A stretch of DNA of 64,000 bases, from NCBI GenBank assembly GCA_000507305.1, contig DF239871.1:92731-156730 (forward strand). Direction: 5' to 3'. The position numbers and the translations under genes were made by a program. The notes beneath the pieces were generated by a model that ran no database searches, had not been told where the DNA came from, and worked only from the letters and a program-made list of their open reading frames with translations. The DNA is from Breviolum minutum Mf 1.05b.01 (lineage: Eukaryota > Sar > Dinophyceae > Suessiales > Symbiodiniaceae). Below are positions 1 to 14,300 of this stretch, in pieces (position 1 is the first letter of the stretch; each line of letters opens with the position of its first letter).

Positions 1-3000
1 CGCATGCCAGGAGGGATGCTGGGAGACAGCAAAATAGTGCGAAAGCAAAATCCCCTGTCCAACCAGGAACGTCACTAAGTCTCACTTCCAGAAGGAAGGA
101 TAGGATTCCCAGAAACACTGCAGCTGTGCTGCAACGTGGCAAGTGGTTACGATGCCTGTCATAGAGAAGCATCAATAGACGACTTTACAAAAGCGCGCAA
201 TTCCCCCAACACCAAAAATACATCTATGTGGAGTGCTATTGACATGTCATATCATATCTCATCATATCTCATCTATTCCCATCTATTCCCCATCCGTGCG
301 TCGGAAATCGTTCTCTCTCAACATGTTGAGGGCTGTCTCCAATTTCCTCCATGGGTTGGTCAATCACATACTTAACATTACTTAACTATGAATCTACTTC
401 AGGTGGTGAACGAATTTTGAATAATGTAAAAACTTGCCCAAAGCAAATCTCGCCCCACAATATGCATATAGGCCCTGTAGACTGACCACAGTCTGCATTG
501 AGATTGTGCTTCACCAGCATGTTGAAAATCCAGATCAGCCAATTGTTGAGACCAATAAGCCAGCAATATTTCCGAGCAGACCGCCCAGCCAAGGGACTTT
601 TCAGTGGATCCGTTGGAGCATTGCGATCAAATAACATGCCGCTGGAAACTGCTTTGATGCGATTCGTTCTGTCCACAGTAAATGCACACAGCAAAATACA
701 CAGAGAACTCTGCCTGGGTTGATAAAGATATATAAAGATGGACCAAGCTCATATTTGGACAGCAAAGTTTGAAACAGATCTTGCCATTCAATTCATGCAG
801 CTTCGTGCTGTAACCATTTTTTCATGGGTACAGCCTGCACCGATCTGGGGCTTCCACAAACACTTGCTACCCCCCAGTCAAGTACCATAGGTCCTTTAGT
901 GCCAAACACATGGAATCTTGTGATTTGTTTGCATTGTCTGGTAACTATATGCAAGTCATTCATCCATAGAAATGGGATCCATGAATTGGTTCTCCTATCC
1001 ATTTTGAGGTAAAGCGTCATTTTATAAAAGACCTAAATATGTAGCGTAAGGAAAGCCCAAGGAAAGCCATGCTGCATTGTCCCTGTTTTTGAATGTCTTG
1101 GAATTCTGAGTGCTGACAAGTTGCGCGTGTATGACGGACAAGGTATGACCATAGGGATCATAGATACGTTCCCTCGGTTAGTTGTTGCAAATTTGACTGG
1201 TCAAATCTGTCGATATGGCAACCAAATGCCATAAAGTAAATCATAAATGAAATTATCGTGCGATATTGACTGGGATTTGATGGTACCGGACGACATGTCA
1301 TCAACCAACATATACCCTTGACCAAGCAGTACTACAAATGTAAACAATAATTGCAAATACAGTAATTACATAATATGTAATATATGTAAAAGAAAAGTAC
1401 ATAACGATACATAGTACATAGTACATAGTCATCTGTCCTGTCAACTTTGAGATTTTCCCTCACTGTTGTCACAACATTCAACAGACCTTCGCGGCTTGAT
1501 GTGACAGATACCTCTAGGCCCCTGACCTGGCAGAGATCAGCACTTCGGGCAAAGACCAAAATCCCATCAACACCGCGAGCAGTAACGCAAATGGATGGAC
1601 GTTACCTGTCGCGGCACACGAAAATACCATGAAAACATGCGTGGTACAAATTATCAAATCCAACTTCACCATCTACCAAAAAAATCCGGCAAAAATCGAG
1701 AAAAAAGAATGTCTCAAACCATGGGGTTTCTCAGGTTCCCCTTGTCACTTCCAACTTAGGATTCTTCAACGACATCTGCATCTCCGAGCTGGCAGGAAAC
1801 TGTTGCAATCACCAAATTCCATCAAATTCCCGCAAAGCATGGCGCGAGCACACGCATTAAAAGGCAACATCACGATACAAGACGAACAAAATTATATACT
1901 GGTCCAGGTGAGTTTCAGATAGTTTCAGTCTACACCTGACTGCTACAGAAACACTTTGCGCGCAAAGAAAGTTGCGAGAGTCATGCAGAGTTTGCCGACA
2001 GTGTTTCAAATCAAATCATCCTTGACATGTTTCGAACACAAGAAGAACTCCATGAAACTCCAAACAACCTTGTGAATCGCTGCGGAAGCACCAAGAAAGT
2101 TTCACAAAGTTTCTACATCAAACATCTGCTTCCAATTTCTAGAACCACAAGGATCCAAATAAAAGGCCAAAATACCTGGCCCTGCTGAGCGAACTTGAAC
2201 CCTGGACCACCAACTGAAGTCAAGTTGCAATAGCATATACCAATGAAAGGATAGACCAAACATTGATGGAGGTAAAAATCTGGATTTTCTATGGACAGCA
2301 AGTAGAAGCTAAATACCATGGCCAAAGAAAAGTACATCGTGCCACCCGTTCCTGGCCAACTGCTAGTACTCAATATCCATAAGCTGGAAGCCCAGAAGTA
2401 CCTTAGTCTTACCACAATGAAAAGGAGAAACAGCAAGCTGCCCTTTGCAGTGCAAACACGATCGGACCCAAATACAGCGATACTTGAATGGGAAATCATT
2501 TGCACATGGCGTAGCTGCCCGATGTGACCAGTGCGTGAGACGTGCGGACTGCGACTGGGCAGGGGATGGTTCTGTCATCTTCTGTCTAGAATTCTGATAA
2601 CAAATTCCTGAGCAAAGGCTTGCTGTCACTTTTCCAATTTTCTGGTGGCAGGCCCAACCAAGAAGTGATCCTGTGAATTGAGCGACAGTATTAGATATTG
2701 GTATGGAATCTAGACTCATAGACTAGACTAAACGCTATGCGCGACTGCCATATAGAAATTCATGTTTTGGGGGTGACTTGATGGCCATCAGTGGGCAAGA
2801 GGGCTCAAGAGTATTTTTCAGGACAACGTCGTCTCTGTACCACTTTCAACCAAGAGTGCCACATCACAATGAACATCGTCGTGTGAGCATCCAAGCCATC
2901 GATACAGTTTCCTGAACGCACAGCTCTCACGCCTTGGATGTAGATGACTCATCAATCACAATTTAGACGTCGCCATGTCAATGCGAGTTTGGATCAAGTA

Positions 3001-6000
3001 GGAAAAAATGCACCCACACAACATACTGAGACAACTCTCCTTGAAATTTCAGCATCAAAGTCAATGTTGTTCAGCCCAGGGGCACCATACATAGAGATGG
3101 ATCGAAGTCCACACCACACGACAAGCACGTCCAATACCGCAGATCCAGGGGCTTCTAAGCACACGGAGGTCTGTAGTCTGTGCCCACCAAGAAAGAATCG
3201 ATTGACTCCAGCTTTCCTGTGGATAGTTTTTTGCCAAAATCTAATCAGAAAATCAAAGAAAATCTATGGGGACTTCCCGTCAGTTTTCCAGGGGTTCAAA
3301 AGATAACTCGCCTAAGTCGCGCCTCTTCTGCAAACCTCACTGAGTCCCTTCTAGACATGACAGTCAAAGATGCCCTGAAGTCGGAAGTGCTGGGTCAAAA
3401 TTGCCAAAGCAAATCCATCTGCAAGAGATGTCCAAATGTCTCGAAATGGCTGTAGAGAGATTATCAGCATTGCCTCTATATGCATTGTTACAGAATTGCC
3501 TAATATTTTCGCCTTCATCGGGACGAATAGATCATATTCAAGTTTTGTTGGGTTGTGTTCCGATAATCTAATCTTTTCAAACTTCAAACTGCATGATTAA
3601 AGCAAGACTTGGTCCACATGTATTATAATCTATGAGTTCTGCAAGATCTCATAGAAAACAATCCTTGAGCTTCAGAAAGGACGCGGATCCAATAGACTGC
3701 ATGAGTGTCTGAATCTATCCGCTGGTTTGGGTAACTTCTGATCAACATTCCCCGGAAAGGACGTTCTACCCTGGATATCTGCTCCCAATATCTGCCAATA
3801 TCAATTTTCCTATCAGGGTTATCAAATCCTTCCAGTATCATGCCTTGCCATGACCAGCAAGGTGACACAGCCAAACTTCCCTGTTTCCGTTTGGTGGGCA
3901 ATGACATATATGCTACTGACCAATTTACCACCCGTCACAGGAAGAGACATGTGGAGTAAATCTTTAAGCAGTATGTGACATTTCCTTGCATCCAACGGTC
4001 AAAATCTACCATGTCTGCTTTTTTTCTGCAACCCAAGGGATGTAGGTATACAGTAGCGGCCTCATCCTGGCTGCCAGTGTCACTATGTCACTGGTGGAAT
4101 AATTTCAACTGATCAAATCACCTAAAACCAGCGTTGTTTATGCGCGTGGCTCTCTCTCCCCATTCTTGCAACACTTGAGACCTGAAGAAAAATAGCTTTC
4201 ACAAAAAACCTCATCAACGGAAACTTCGGGATCTCACACTCCATCTGGCTCTCCAGCGGTGCTCTCTTCACTGCTGTCTTCAACCGTTCCCGGCCTGGTT
4301 GTTTTTTCCCAACAGCTGTGGCCCGGTTTCCGCCAGCTCCTTGCAGCATATTCGAGAGATGGATGAGATTGCGGGAAACAAAGGATATTTGGATATAGTA
4401 CTCTTGGGCCTTGGGAACAGAAGTGATGTTTTGCTGTTCCTTGTTCTGCACATCGAGCCGGTGGCGGAAGTCTCAAGGGGACAAGTACCTATAAGTCAAC
4501 GCAATGAATTTGCCCATAAAACATTTTCTGCGCACCACCACCACCAAACACCACCACCGTCTTCAACATCTTCATAAATTCGGGAAGGAAAGACCGGACA
4601 TTCTGGAGTGATTTTACAGTTGCCAGCCCAGTGTCCTGAAAAAAAAGGCCTGGAAGTACATTGGACATGGCTTTGGATCCGAGAATGTTTCATGTGAAAT
4701 TGACGTAATTCCTATTGGAAAGTCAGGATATCTTGAAGGGCTGAACAAACTCAGTTTAAATCATTGCAAATCCATTGGTGCTTACACTTCGTTTTCACAG
4801 AAAAAGATTTGAGCCTAGCAGTTTTTCTGGAGGCGAGTGTCTTCGAATCGACATTCGGATAAAGAGTGACTATGTTTGAATTATCTTGGTTACGAAATTT
4901 GCTAAGATCGCGCTCAAACACAGTCTGGGTTTCAAAGAGCTAAGATCCACGCCCATGCTGTTGGTGTTCTTCTTGTGCTGTAGTGCTTATTCAAGTTGTG
5001 GCCAACTTTTGTTGGTGCGTTTTGCACAACAAAATCATGCTTGAATTGAATGGCAGCATCATCAATTCTTCATGAAGTGCTGGATCCTGGTGATCAAACA
5101 GTGAGACCAAGAATTTATCTCCAAGAAAACAAGACCAATTGACCTCATCCTTGCAGTCAACCACAAAGACTAAAGGAACATACAAATTTGATAAACATTG
5201 CATAAATTTAAATAATATATAATCATATACTATATATAATATATAAATGTAGACATGATTGACATAATATGTAGAGAGAGGGAGAGAGAGTAGATGGGAG
5301 TAGTACAGTACCGTACAGTATCCTTCACCTTCGTCTCAAGTGATTCAGAACCATCAGGTGTAGAAAAAGACATGCGGCGGAGACTCCTGCATGGGGATTT
5401 CAAACCTAACTCTCAAGTGGGGTATATGCACCTCTAGAGGCTGTATCCGGTGCTTCCACCCCTTCTCCTGTCGGCTCGTTGTGTACCATGAAAACCCTTC
5501 CAGTAATACAGAATGCTGAATCAGTGAATATCTGACCCATACTTCTTTTCAAAGTGAAGGTTCCATTTCCGACCGGTTTCCAACAGGACGCTCATGTATA
5601 AAACCCTCAGAACACCCCCTTTATGGTTTAATATTCTGCAGTTTTGCCATGTGACCATCTGCCACCGATGCCTCCAAGACTGACTTGACCTCAGCCAAAA
5701 AGGCTTGATCTGCATTGGACCTGCTGATTCCGGATCCGGCGGTAGAAGCAACTTCTCGATTGAAGAAGTCAGGTCCCCTAGGTCTTTTCAGGTCGAGTCC
5801 ATTGGTTCTTCCATTGAAACCCTTGGGACACTTACATGTGTTTTTTCCTGGGGTTATTGTAGTGGGTGAAGTGTGAAGTCTACCTGTCTGCATGATGGAC
5901 AAGTGGGAAAGTGCTGCCAAAAAAAGTCATAGAATGATCAAGTGATGATCAGTCATTAGCTGGATCGTCCCGATGAAGGACCACTGCCCCCCCCCACCTT

Positions 6001-7082
6001 GGAGCCGCGCGTGCTGCAGCGGCGACCTAGTCACTTTGCCGATGAATGCCGAATGAAACTGTAAAAATCTGTCGTGAAGGAAAACGGGGCACAGCGGAGA
6101 CAGAAAGTGAACTACAATCATTGAAGATCATCTTGTGAAGAGCTTCTCATTCTAAGATTTAGCTGCTTTGGTTCTTGTTTATTCATTTTTGACAGATTTA
6201 GTGCTCATAAATCTTCCACATCATTTGTCAGATTTGACAGGCAGTTTCAAGGAGAACTGCCTGTCTCAGGTTCAGTTTTTGGCTCAGCACAAAATTTATT
6301 GGACGCATGACTTCAGGCCCTTGAGGGTCATAAACTCCGCAGATTTTCAAAAATAGTGGTCAAAGGGTAGCCGTCTTTCATCTTGGACCTTGCAACCATA
6401 CATCATCGCTTTGTGTCTCTTTCCCATTGGTGTATCATGTATCAATATGTATAACTATCCATATGTGTTTCATGGATTGTCATGGTGTATCGTCTGTGTC
6501 CCGACCTCATCAGCACAGTTGGAAAGCTTCACAACTTCCGGTGCCTGTCGCAGGCCACGGGAGAAAAGTAAATCCTACCATCTTACCATTTGGCCAAGAA
6601 TGGTTGTTTTGCCTACCATTTCACTTCTTTGCGTCTTTCCATCTTGAAAATCTAAAACAAATTGGAGAACACATAGAGCACACCTACACAAATCCCTTTG
6701 CAAATCCCTTTGCAAATCCCTTTGCAAATCCCGTCGTGGAATTGCATCGATCACCTCTGCTAGCACCAGCTGTGCGAGCGATCGATGCCGTGCGGTGCTT
6801 TTTTGGGCCTGAATCGTGGCTGGGACAGCAGCGGATGATAGAATCTTGGGAAAAACGCGTAGGGTCAACTGGGTTGTCATTGAGTCATGATCCAAGAATT
6901 TGATATGCTTTTCCTGGAAGTGTTCTGAATCTTATTAAATAAAAATCCCCAAATAAGAAACAGCCTTGACTAGTGCGCTGCAAAAATAATTTCCACTGCT
7001 TTTCCAAGATCATGTGTACCCGCTGAATTGTGCTATCTCCGGCTATCTCTATTTGGTTTGGACCTAACACACCCCTTTCGCA
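1..7082. other. Unassigned region with minus-strand exon-like stretches
   Basis: No product is recognised. Minus-strand open stretches with protein-like composition lie at about 1605-1445, 3190-3010, 3587-3351, 3931-3623, 4451-4122, 5203-4991, 5830-5640, 6350-6225 and 6895-6575. If real they would be exons of one or more minus-strand genes. None contains a motif I can name, and open frames of this length also occur by chance, so they are listed only as places to look with transcript data. Confidence 0.25.
6689..6732. repeat. 12-bp tandem repeat, three full copies plus a partial
   Basis: The unit CAAATCCCTTTG is repeated three times and then partly. On the minus strand it lies in a 107-codon open frame (6895-6575) where it would encode Arg-Asp-Leu-Gln repeats; because 12 is divisible by three the frame is kept. 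Confidence 0.85.
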
Positions 7083-7610
7083 ATGTCGATGGACCTTCCT
7101 GAAGATGTGGCTCAGCAAGGTAGCGAAGGACTCGAACTTCCTGATGTCACAAAAGCTAGTGCTCTGCCTGAGGACCTCCCCATCCCCACACATTCTAGAT
7201 CAGTTTTTCCAATTTGAAATGCCGTCGACCTCAACTTTTTGGCCCATTCACCATCTACATGACTGTAATACCCGAGTGGTGTAGGTGTACATGCGAGGTC
7301 TGCCACAGCTACAACAACACTTCTTGGAAGCTATGTTGCAAGACTATGACAATGTCAACTTGCCTAGCGATCAAGTACGTTTGGCAACTTGTTCTCCGAC
7401 TGCCTGTTCTTCACATACAACAGATAGTATAGGAACTGACAGTCTTCGGAGTTTGCCAACGAGTATAGATCTTCAACTTTGTGTCTGTTATATACCTTTT
7501 CGGGAATCCCATCATACTTGCAGGCTCAATTGAAAAGGCACGCCTGTGGTAGCCCGCGAGAGCAAAGCTCCAAGCAGCCTGGGCCAAGCAGAAACAAACA
7601 TGGAATCTGA
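7083..7610 (+). CDS. Small three-exon plus-strand gene, unknown function
   Basis: Candidate 98-residue protein. Exons 7083-7202, 7285-7374 and 7524-7610 are all phase 0, have GT donors (GTTTTT, GTACGT) and AG acceptors, and end in TGA at 7608-7610. The start ATG at 7083 has an in-frame TAA 18 bases upstream. The first exon is acidic (MSMDLPEDVAQQ), the second is helical (LPQLQQHFLEAMLQDYDN), the third is basic and Ser/Pro-rich. No domain is recognised. It faces chlP tail to tail, which would be a strand switch in a region where the recognised genes are all on the minus strand. The last exon is also open in another frame, so the C-terminus is uncertain. Confidence 0.35.
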
Positions 7611-8358
7611 ATCATCATCTTCAAATGTTCAAGTATGTTGCAGTGTTGCTTGTGTTAACAGGGCCTACAATCCGCTACTATCTCAACATGATGACTGCTT
7701 TATCCTCAAGAATGCCGCGATTTCACACCGTTAAACCGAGCAATTCAGAATTCTCACTATCACTGACATCACCCAGTTTTATACTTGTTGGCTCACACTA
7801 CTTGCGTAAGTCGGTGGTACTGTGTAATGATCCTGGGACTTAACCATCCTATGGTGGATGTAATTCTCCTGTATAAGTGGGGTCGCCAGTCGGAACCCAA
7901 CGCATCTCCACTTCATCTCTAGGACTCCCTTCTTCAACAGAACTCTCAGCGGCCATGGAGTCCTACCCGGAAAGGAGTCCGGAGGGCTTTGGAGATGTGG
8001 GTGTCAGCAGTGTCAACTTCAGCCTCTGCAAAATGCAAAACAATCATTCACACTTTCAAAACATCACCGACTCCAAAGAGCAAGCTTTGTGTTTTGTTTT
8101 GGTGGCTGGCATTGCATTGGTTTCAGGGTGCTTTCTGCGCCCCGTTCTTTAAAAAGAAAACGGAAAAGGCCAACTTAACTAGGACGGGCCGACGGGCTTT
8201 GTGGCAATGTTAGGATGAGTCCAATGGAATAGCATTGCTAATCCTTGACTTCAAGCCATGGTATTCTGGATTCCTTCAGAGCCCCTTTTGCAAACTTTGC
8301 AGCTACTAAGCTGCACAAAAGGGGGAACTGACTCCAGGTTTCAGGGCCTAAAGGGCCC
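7611..8358. other. Space between convergent genes
   Basis: It holds open plus-strand stretches (around 7665-7740 and 7877-8150) that do not resolve into a phase-consistent model, and no recognisable motif. No polyadenylation consensus is identifiable; dinoflagellates lack a clear AATAAA signal. Confidence 0.4.
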
Positions 8359-11300
8359 TCATGCCAAGGTTCGCATGGGATCTGGAGTCTTTTGGTTGTT
8401 AAACTTGTACAAAGAGCTCAGGGTCTTCCAACCCAACTTCAAGTCACCCATGGGATCGTTTCCCTGCACGGTCTTGTAGAGGTAAGAATCAAAGGTAACC
8501 TTAGCATCGTAGGCGAATTGATCCCAGATTGAGAATGCTGGTGCTGCTAGGAATGGTGCGGAGATTCTTGTTACCCAGAACGTCCGGTGGGTTCACCAGG
8601 TTGATCTTTGAAACAAGAAAGCAATGTAGTGACCGGATCTCCAAGAAATATCGGATGACAAGTTGAACCTGTTTCATTGACCTTTCTTCTCATCAAACTC
8701 CGTCCATCGAAAAGTTGAAGTAACATATCCTCCACACATCACACAGTATTGGCAGTGTTGGCCCCATGACACCCAGGAATTGTCACATGCACCCTAAAAA
8801 TGTTTTGAAAGCACAGTTTTTCTTCTAAGATTTCCGCTTCCGTTATCCCATCCCAGCGAACCTTCTGCACGTACTCCTCTTCACACAACTCCACAAAGCT
8901 TTCGCGTGCTGCATCACTGGTGTAGAAGACCTTCTGCAGCAAATCAAGGACCTCCGATTTGTGCAGCAAACATGGTCCTACTTGGACCAAAAAAAGATGA
9001 TGACACAAACAGAGAAAAACAACAGCAGTGGAAAACCGCTCTTTGCATCTTCACTATCTCTACTGTGAAAGTCAGGAACTCCTAGCGACCGACTTTTTTT
9101 GTCAACAACAATCGACAACAGATGTTTTGGTCCAGAGAGATGCCATCGTGTGACACTATGTGTTCTTTGCGGAGCTGCCCCAAATGTTCATCCAAGGTGC
9201 CAAATAGGTGGGTCCATACTTGCCATCCCATTCGCGCAAATGCTCCATAAGATCTGCCTCTGAAGAAAGTTTCCAAGTTGGGAGGAACTCGAGACCAGTT
9301 TTTTCTTGAGCAAGTTTTGAGAACGGATAGCTAGAAAGTATGAGGGATGCATCCTTCACAGTCAGTGTGATTTTTGTTTGTTGAAAAAGGCCCTGATCAG
9401 GTCACTGTACAGTTGAATCTCTGCAGTGATTAAAACCAGAAATCCAAAACACCACAGGCAACATGACATGAGACAGCACACATCAAGTAATTACTGGAGT
9501 ACTGGCTTCCGTATGACCAGCTGAAATCACAACCTCATTCATGCCATCTGAAAGACAGTCATATCATCTTTCTTCATCATCTTCGAACAGGATTCGTCAA
9601 TTTCCTTGGCTTCAGCTGACCTCATCGATCATGCGAGCACCCTGCTTGGAATTCTTGACGATGGTCTTTGCGCACATGCGTCCGCTCTTAGCGGCAAAGT
9701 AGATGCCCTCACCTGGCGCTGGAATAAGATTTCTCAACAGACTTGGGGACTTACTCTGCCTATACACTTTCCCCACATTTGCCAAACAAATGATCACAAA
9801 AATGCACATCCTGTCACATTCTCACATTCTTTCCCTCTCATCCTCTCACACTTTGTTTAGTATCACATAGTCTCACAGTATCGCTGCTCTTGTGTTTCGT
9901 CTCGGAGTCACCTGAGCACTTGGTCACATAGCCAGCTGCATCGCCTACCAGAATGGCACGATCCTTCACTCGCCATGGACGTGGGTGCTCCGGAATCCTC
10001 GGGAGCTTGCGAGAGACGAAGGTTGCGCAAGTACTTGTTGGCATTGGACCAATATATACAACTGTATCCTAAAGTGGATGAAAAGATGTGAAGAGTTGCG
10101 GATGTGGTGGTGAAATCCTTCCTCAGATTGAGAAGAAACACAAGGGTGGTCATACTAGCATTGTCTTTTTGTGTAGTGATGATGCAACTTGATTGGAAGA
10201 ATAGGGCACTTCTCCATGCGGTGATTCTTTGATACGGAAGGGAAAATCAAGATAATGATACCTTCAAACAAGCGATCGAAGGCACCTCGAACATGCTTGA
10301 AAATGATGGCATCATTCAATTGCTATGTCCTGTTACGTCGCTTTTCCCATGCAAACACATCTTGCAGAAAGCTTAATCAATGATCGATGATCAATGTATG
10401 TAATCAAATATAAATATATACATGTATATACATTATATATATATTATATTATATATCCTGATCAATAGATGGTCATCCCGGCTGTAATCCCTCTAGACTA
10501 TAATACTTGACATGATGGACGTTTTAGGCATCAGCTATTCATCAGCAAAAAATCGATACCACACCGATTCAATATGATTTAATCCTCTGGTAGCATATCA
10601 CTCCAGCTTGCCACACCAAGCATCGGATGAGCCTCCACGCGAATGATCTCGCCTCCATCGATGCGGGTTGCAGCCCGGTCACGGATGCCCTGCTGATACC
10701 TCTGCAACCAGAGAAAGTCACTATTGAAACAAACTGCAACATTCAACAGCATAGAATGTGATGTGATATGTGATTTTGGTCTGATGTGATATGTCATATC
10801 AAGCGAAGTTTCATGCCATGTGATATGTCATACCCTCTCATAATACATCATTTATCAGGTGATATGTATTGTTATATGTGTATCATTTAAACAACAAATC
10901 AGACATTCTGTATAAATTTGTCATCCCATATCTCATTTGTTGTATCATTTTCAACCCTGAGAGAAAACAAAACAAAAACATGTCGTGGGATGTGGGTCAG
11001 TCTGCACAAAAACTTCACGATAGAGCCATATGCAATGGGCTTTCCAATGGGCTTTTGAGATTAAATGGATAGAAACAGCTGGATGCCAATACCAAGAATG
11101 AGCTATGATGCACACAATACGTCATACGTCGTACGTATTGTTTCTCAGTTTTGGCACGAAAGGATGCCTCTGGATGCCCTTCTTGTCCACAACAGTGCCA
11201 GTGCCAACGGCCACATGGTCACACTTTGGGAAAACCCAAGCATAGAAGTCAGGGGAGACATCCTGGTGACACATTGCATGCATCTGCATCTCAAAGAGAA

Positions 11301-14300
11301 GAAAAGAGATGTGTCATTTGATTGTACGTGAACAGAGCGAAAAACCTGCCGGAATCCTGGTACAATACTGTCTTGACAAGCAAGAAATGATTCCGAGTGA
11401 GGCCGCCCCGTCCTCTCCAACGTACATCTCCGCCCTGTCCTTTCCAAACCATTGATTGAAACAAACATCGGCACAATTCAACAGAACTGTGCCTTCAAAC
11501 ACCCCGACAGTTTGCCCTCTTGATTTGACCTTTCTGTCATAGTCCTCAACCTCATAAGATCTCATAAGCCTTATCACCTTGCTTTCTTTCGAAGAAATGA
11601 ACTGATTCTCAGGCACCATTCGCAGCCGTCAGTCAACATTGGCACTTTGGGATACTTTGGGCATGGCTCAGTCTACATCCAATCCCGACCGAGACTAAGA
11701 AAACCTGGTGATAGCCTATTCTACACCGAATAAGGGGCATGTAATCAAATTCTTCGTGAAACGGCATACACACTGAATGTATGATACAATCAATATAAAT
11801 TTAATTCTATATTCTACACACTATAGAAGATACTGCACATGCTGTGCAAAAATGATCGTATAGAAATATATGAGAGTAGTGACCATGATGATCTGAACGC
11901 TTTGTTCGTAATGCTGCTTCGACATCTACAGCCATCACCGCTGCGGCTCCTTGTAGTAGTCCATCTTTTGCTCAGGGATCTTCATTCGCTCCTGGGCAAT
12001 GATGTCCCAGCAAATCAAACTGGCATGAATGATTAAAGTGGTGTGTCAGTGACAGTGGTGGGTGGGTTGCTACACGGGTTGTCAGCCAAATCCATTGAAA
12101 AGGGTAGCTTTGCAACCTTGAAGAAATCATCCGGTTCATGGTTTTCACCAAGAAACGTTCCACAAGTCCAAAGAAAAAAACATGTGTGCTTCGCGCTTTA
12201 TTCAGAGTCGGTGGGGTTTTCCTCTGAATCTGCACTTCAAGTTCAAGCAACCCCCTCCTCCCAAACAGCCACAAAACATGTAGCATCGTCGCCTCACCCT
12301 GCTGGAAGGAGGTAGGGTATGCATATATGTGAAATCGCATGAAGAACGTAGAACAACATACTCAGCATACGAAACAAAATGCTGCACATGGCAACAAGAG
12401 CGCATCTCGGCACTGCATCGAGCACATGCCAAGCTTCCAAACAACCTGCTGTCATCTGTTTGCAGTAAGTTACAGTCGCAGTCACAAAAAAAGGCAGATA
12501 ATTACGATAATTAAATGTACCACCCCACCACCTCCTTCAGACAATTCAAAGAAAAACACACAACCAGAATCCAGAAGATTCCAAAATGCACGTCAACTGC
12601 ACAATATCCTGCACCTGGCAACAAGAACGCATCTCGCCATTGCATCTGGGGAGTCTCACATTGAAGTGAAACACGCAATTGACCAATTTCAGACATGCCG
12701 GCGACTTCTCATTTCAAATGCAACTAGATTTGATGCAATCCCAGCCAAAGAAGATGGCAGAACGCGACGCAACCTGCACACACCCTGCAGAAACGTCAGC
12801 AAAAAACACACATTCAGAAGAACGGAACCTGGAAACAAGAACATGTCTGGCCACTGCATCGAGCATGTAATGTATGAAGACTTCCCAAACACACAAACCC
12901 TACATCTTCCAAACAAACCCTGATATTTCCAAAACGTGGATCCACCAGCGACCACCTTTTGGAGACATAGGCGACCCCTCGCCCGCAACGTCCAAACAAA
13001 TCAATGTGTCAGGAAATGTCAAGAAATTAAACTCATATGGTCAAAGTCCAGGACAAGGATTGTGCAATAGAGCGCGAGGACATGCGAGGACCCTGTTCTT
13101 CTGTCTTCTCAATCTCAGCAGTCAAAGGCCACTCAGCTACTTGTTCTCAAGTTTCTGTATTAAACTCGGCCTCGATCAACTCTTTCAGCCACCTTTGGAA
13201 CCCCACCACCAACATTGACATGATATCACTGGAATCTCCTGGAAGGCGATGGCATACTCATAATCTCCAGCTTCGATATCCTTGGCCACACGGCTGTTGG
13301 CACCATCCGCACCAATGACAACATCCACCTGATCAGTCGGGATCCGAGCAAAAAATCCAAATCAGAAAGCACAATGTGAAAATGTGTGAATTCAGGCTGG
13401 AACAAACCAGTGGGGCTGCGAAACAAGACTTCTGTATTATCAGTGAGATTCAGTGCAGTGAGTATGTTTCCTTAAACATCCCTAAACAAAATAAGCTACG
13501 GTCGGTAGGTTGCCAGCATGCACAAAATTTGGAGGAAGATTGCCCAGCCTCCAAGGTCTTCTTCACACCTTTTCGTGCGTTGCCCTGCTCGTCCTCGTAG
13601 TCATTGTAGGTCAGGACATAGGAATCACCCTTCTTCCTGACACAAAGACCACGGATTCTCCGTCTGGGGCAGACTCATGTTGTCTCATGTTGTATTGCTC
13701 TGCATTGCTGTAGTGTTATGAGATGTTGTGGACATCACATCGGACAAAAAAACGCATCGCATGTCTTATCAGTTGTGGCAAAGACCAGACTGAATTTCTT
13801 TGTGCTTCCGAACAATTCCAAAGCAGTCTGTTTTCAGAAAACATTGGCTTTGTAACTCTTGGCAGTGCCTACGCCATGCCACGCCTATGACCCCAAGCGG
13901 AATACTTACGCAAAGACTTGATCGGCTTCATGTAAAGGATCCGATAATAAGGATCCTTCATACATTAATTCATTTAAAAACGCAGCTCAAACGAAAACGA
14001 AGGGAATCTATTGGTTGCGCACCAACTATCACTCACAGAAAGGCTATATATGTAAGTGCCAGACCAAGGTACAAACAAAAGCAAACCGAGAAGTGGCAGC
14101 GAATTTAACCAAACAAGACCCACACAGACCAAAGCTGACACAAAGAACGAACAGCCATGCTGAAGTCGCCTGAACTTGACACTTTCCTATCACCTTTTGT
14201 TCAATTTCAGGGACTCCTTTGTTCTAGACATTTTTGTACCATGGCACATGGCACTGCCAACATGTACATGATTGCCATGCTAGGCACAGGTCTTTTCAAT

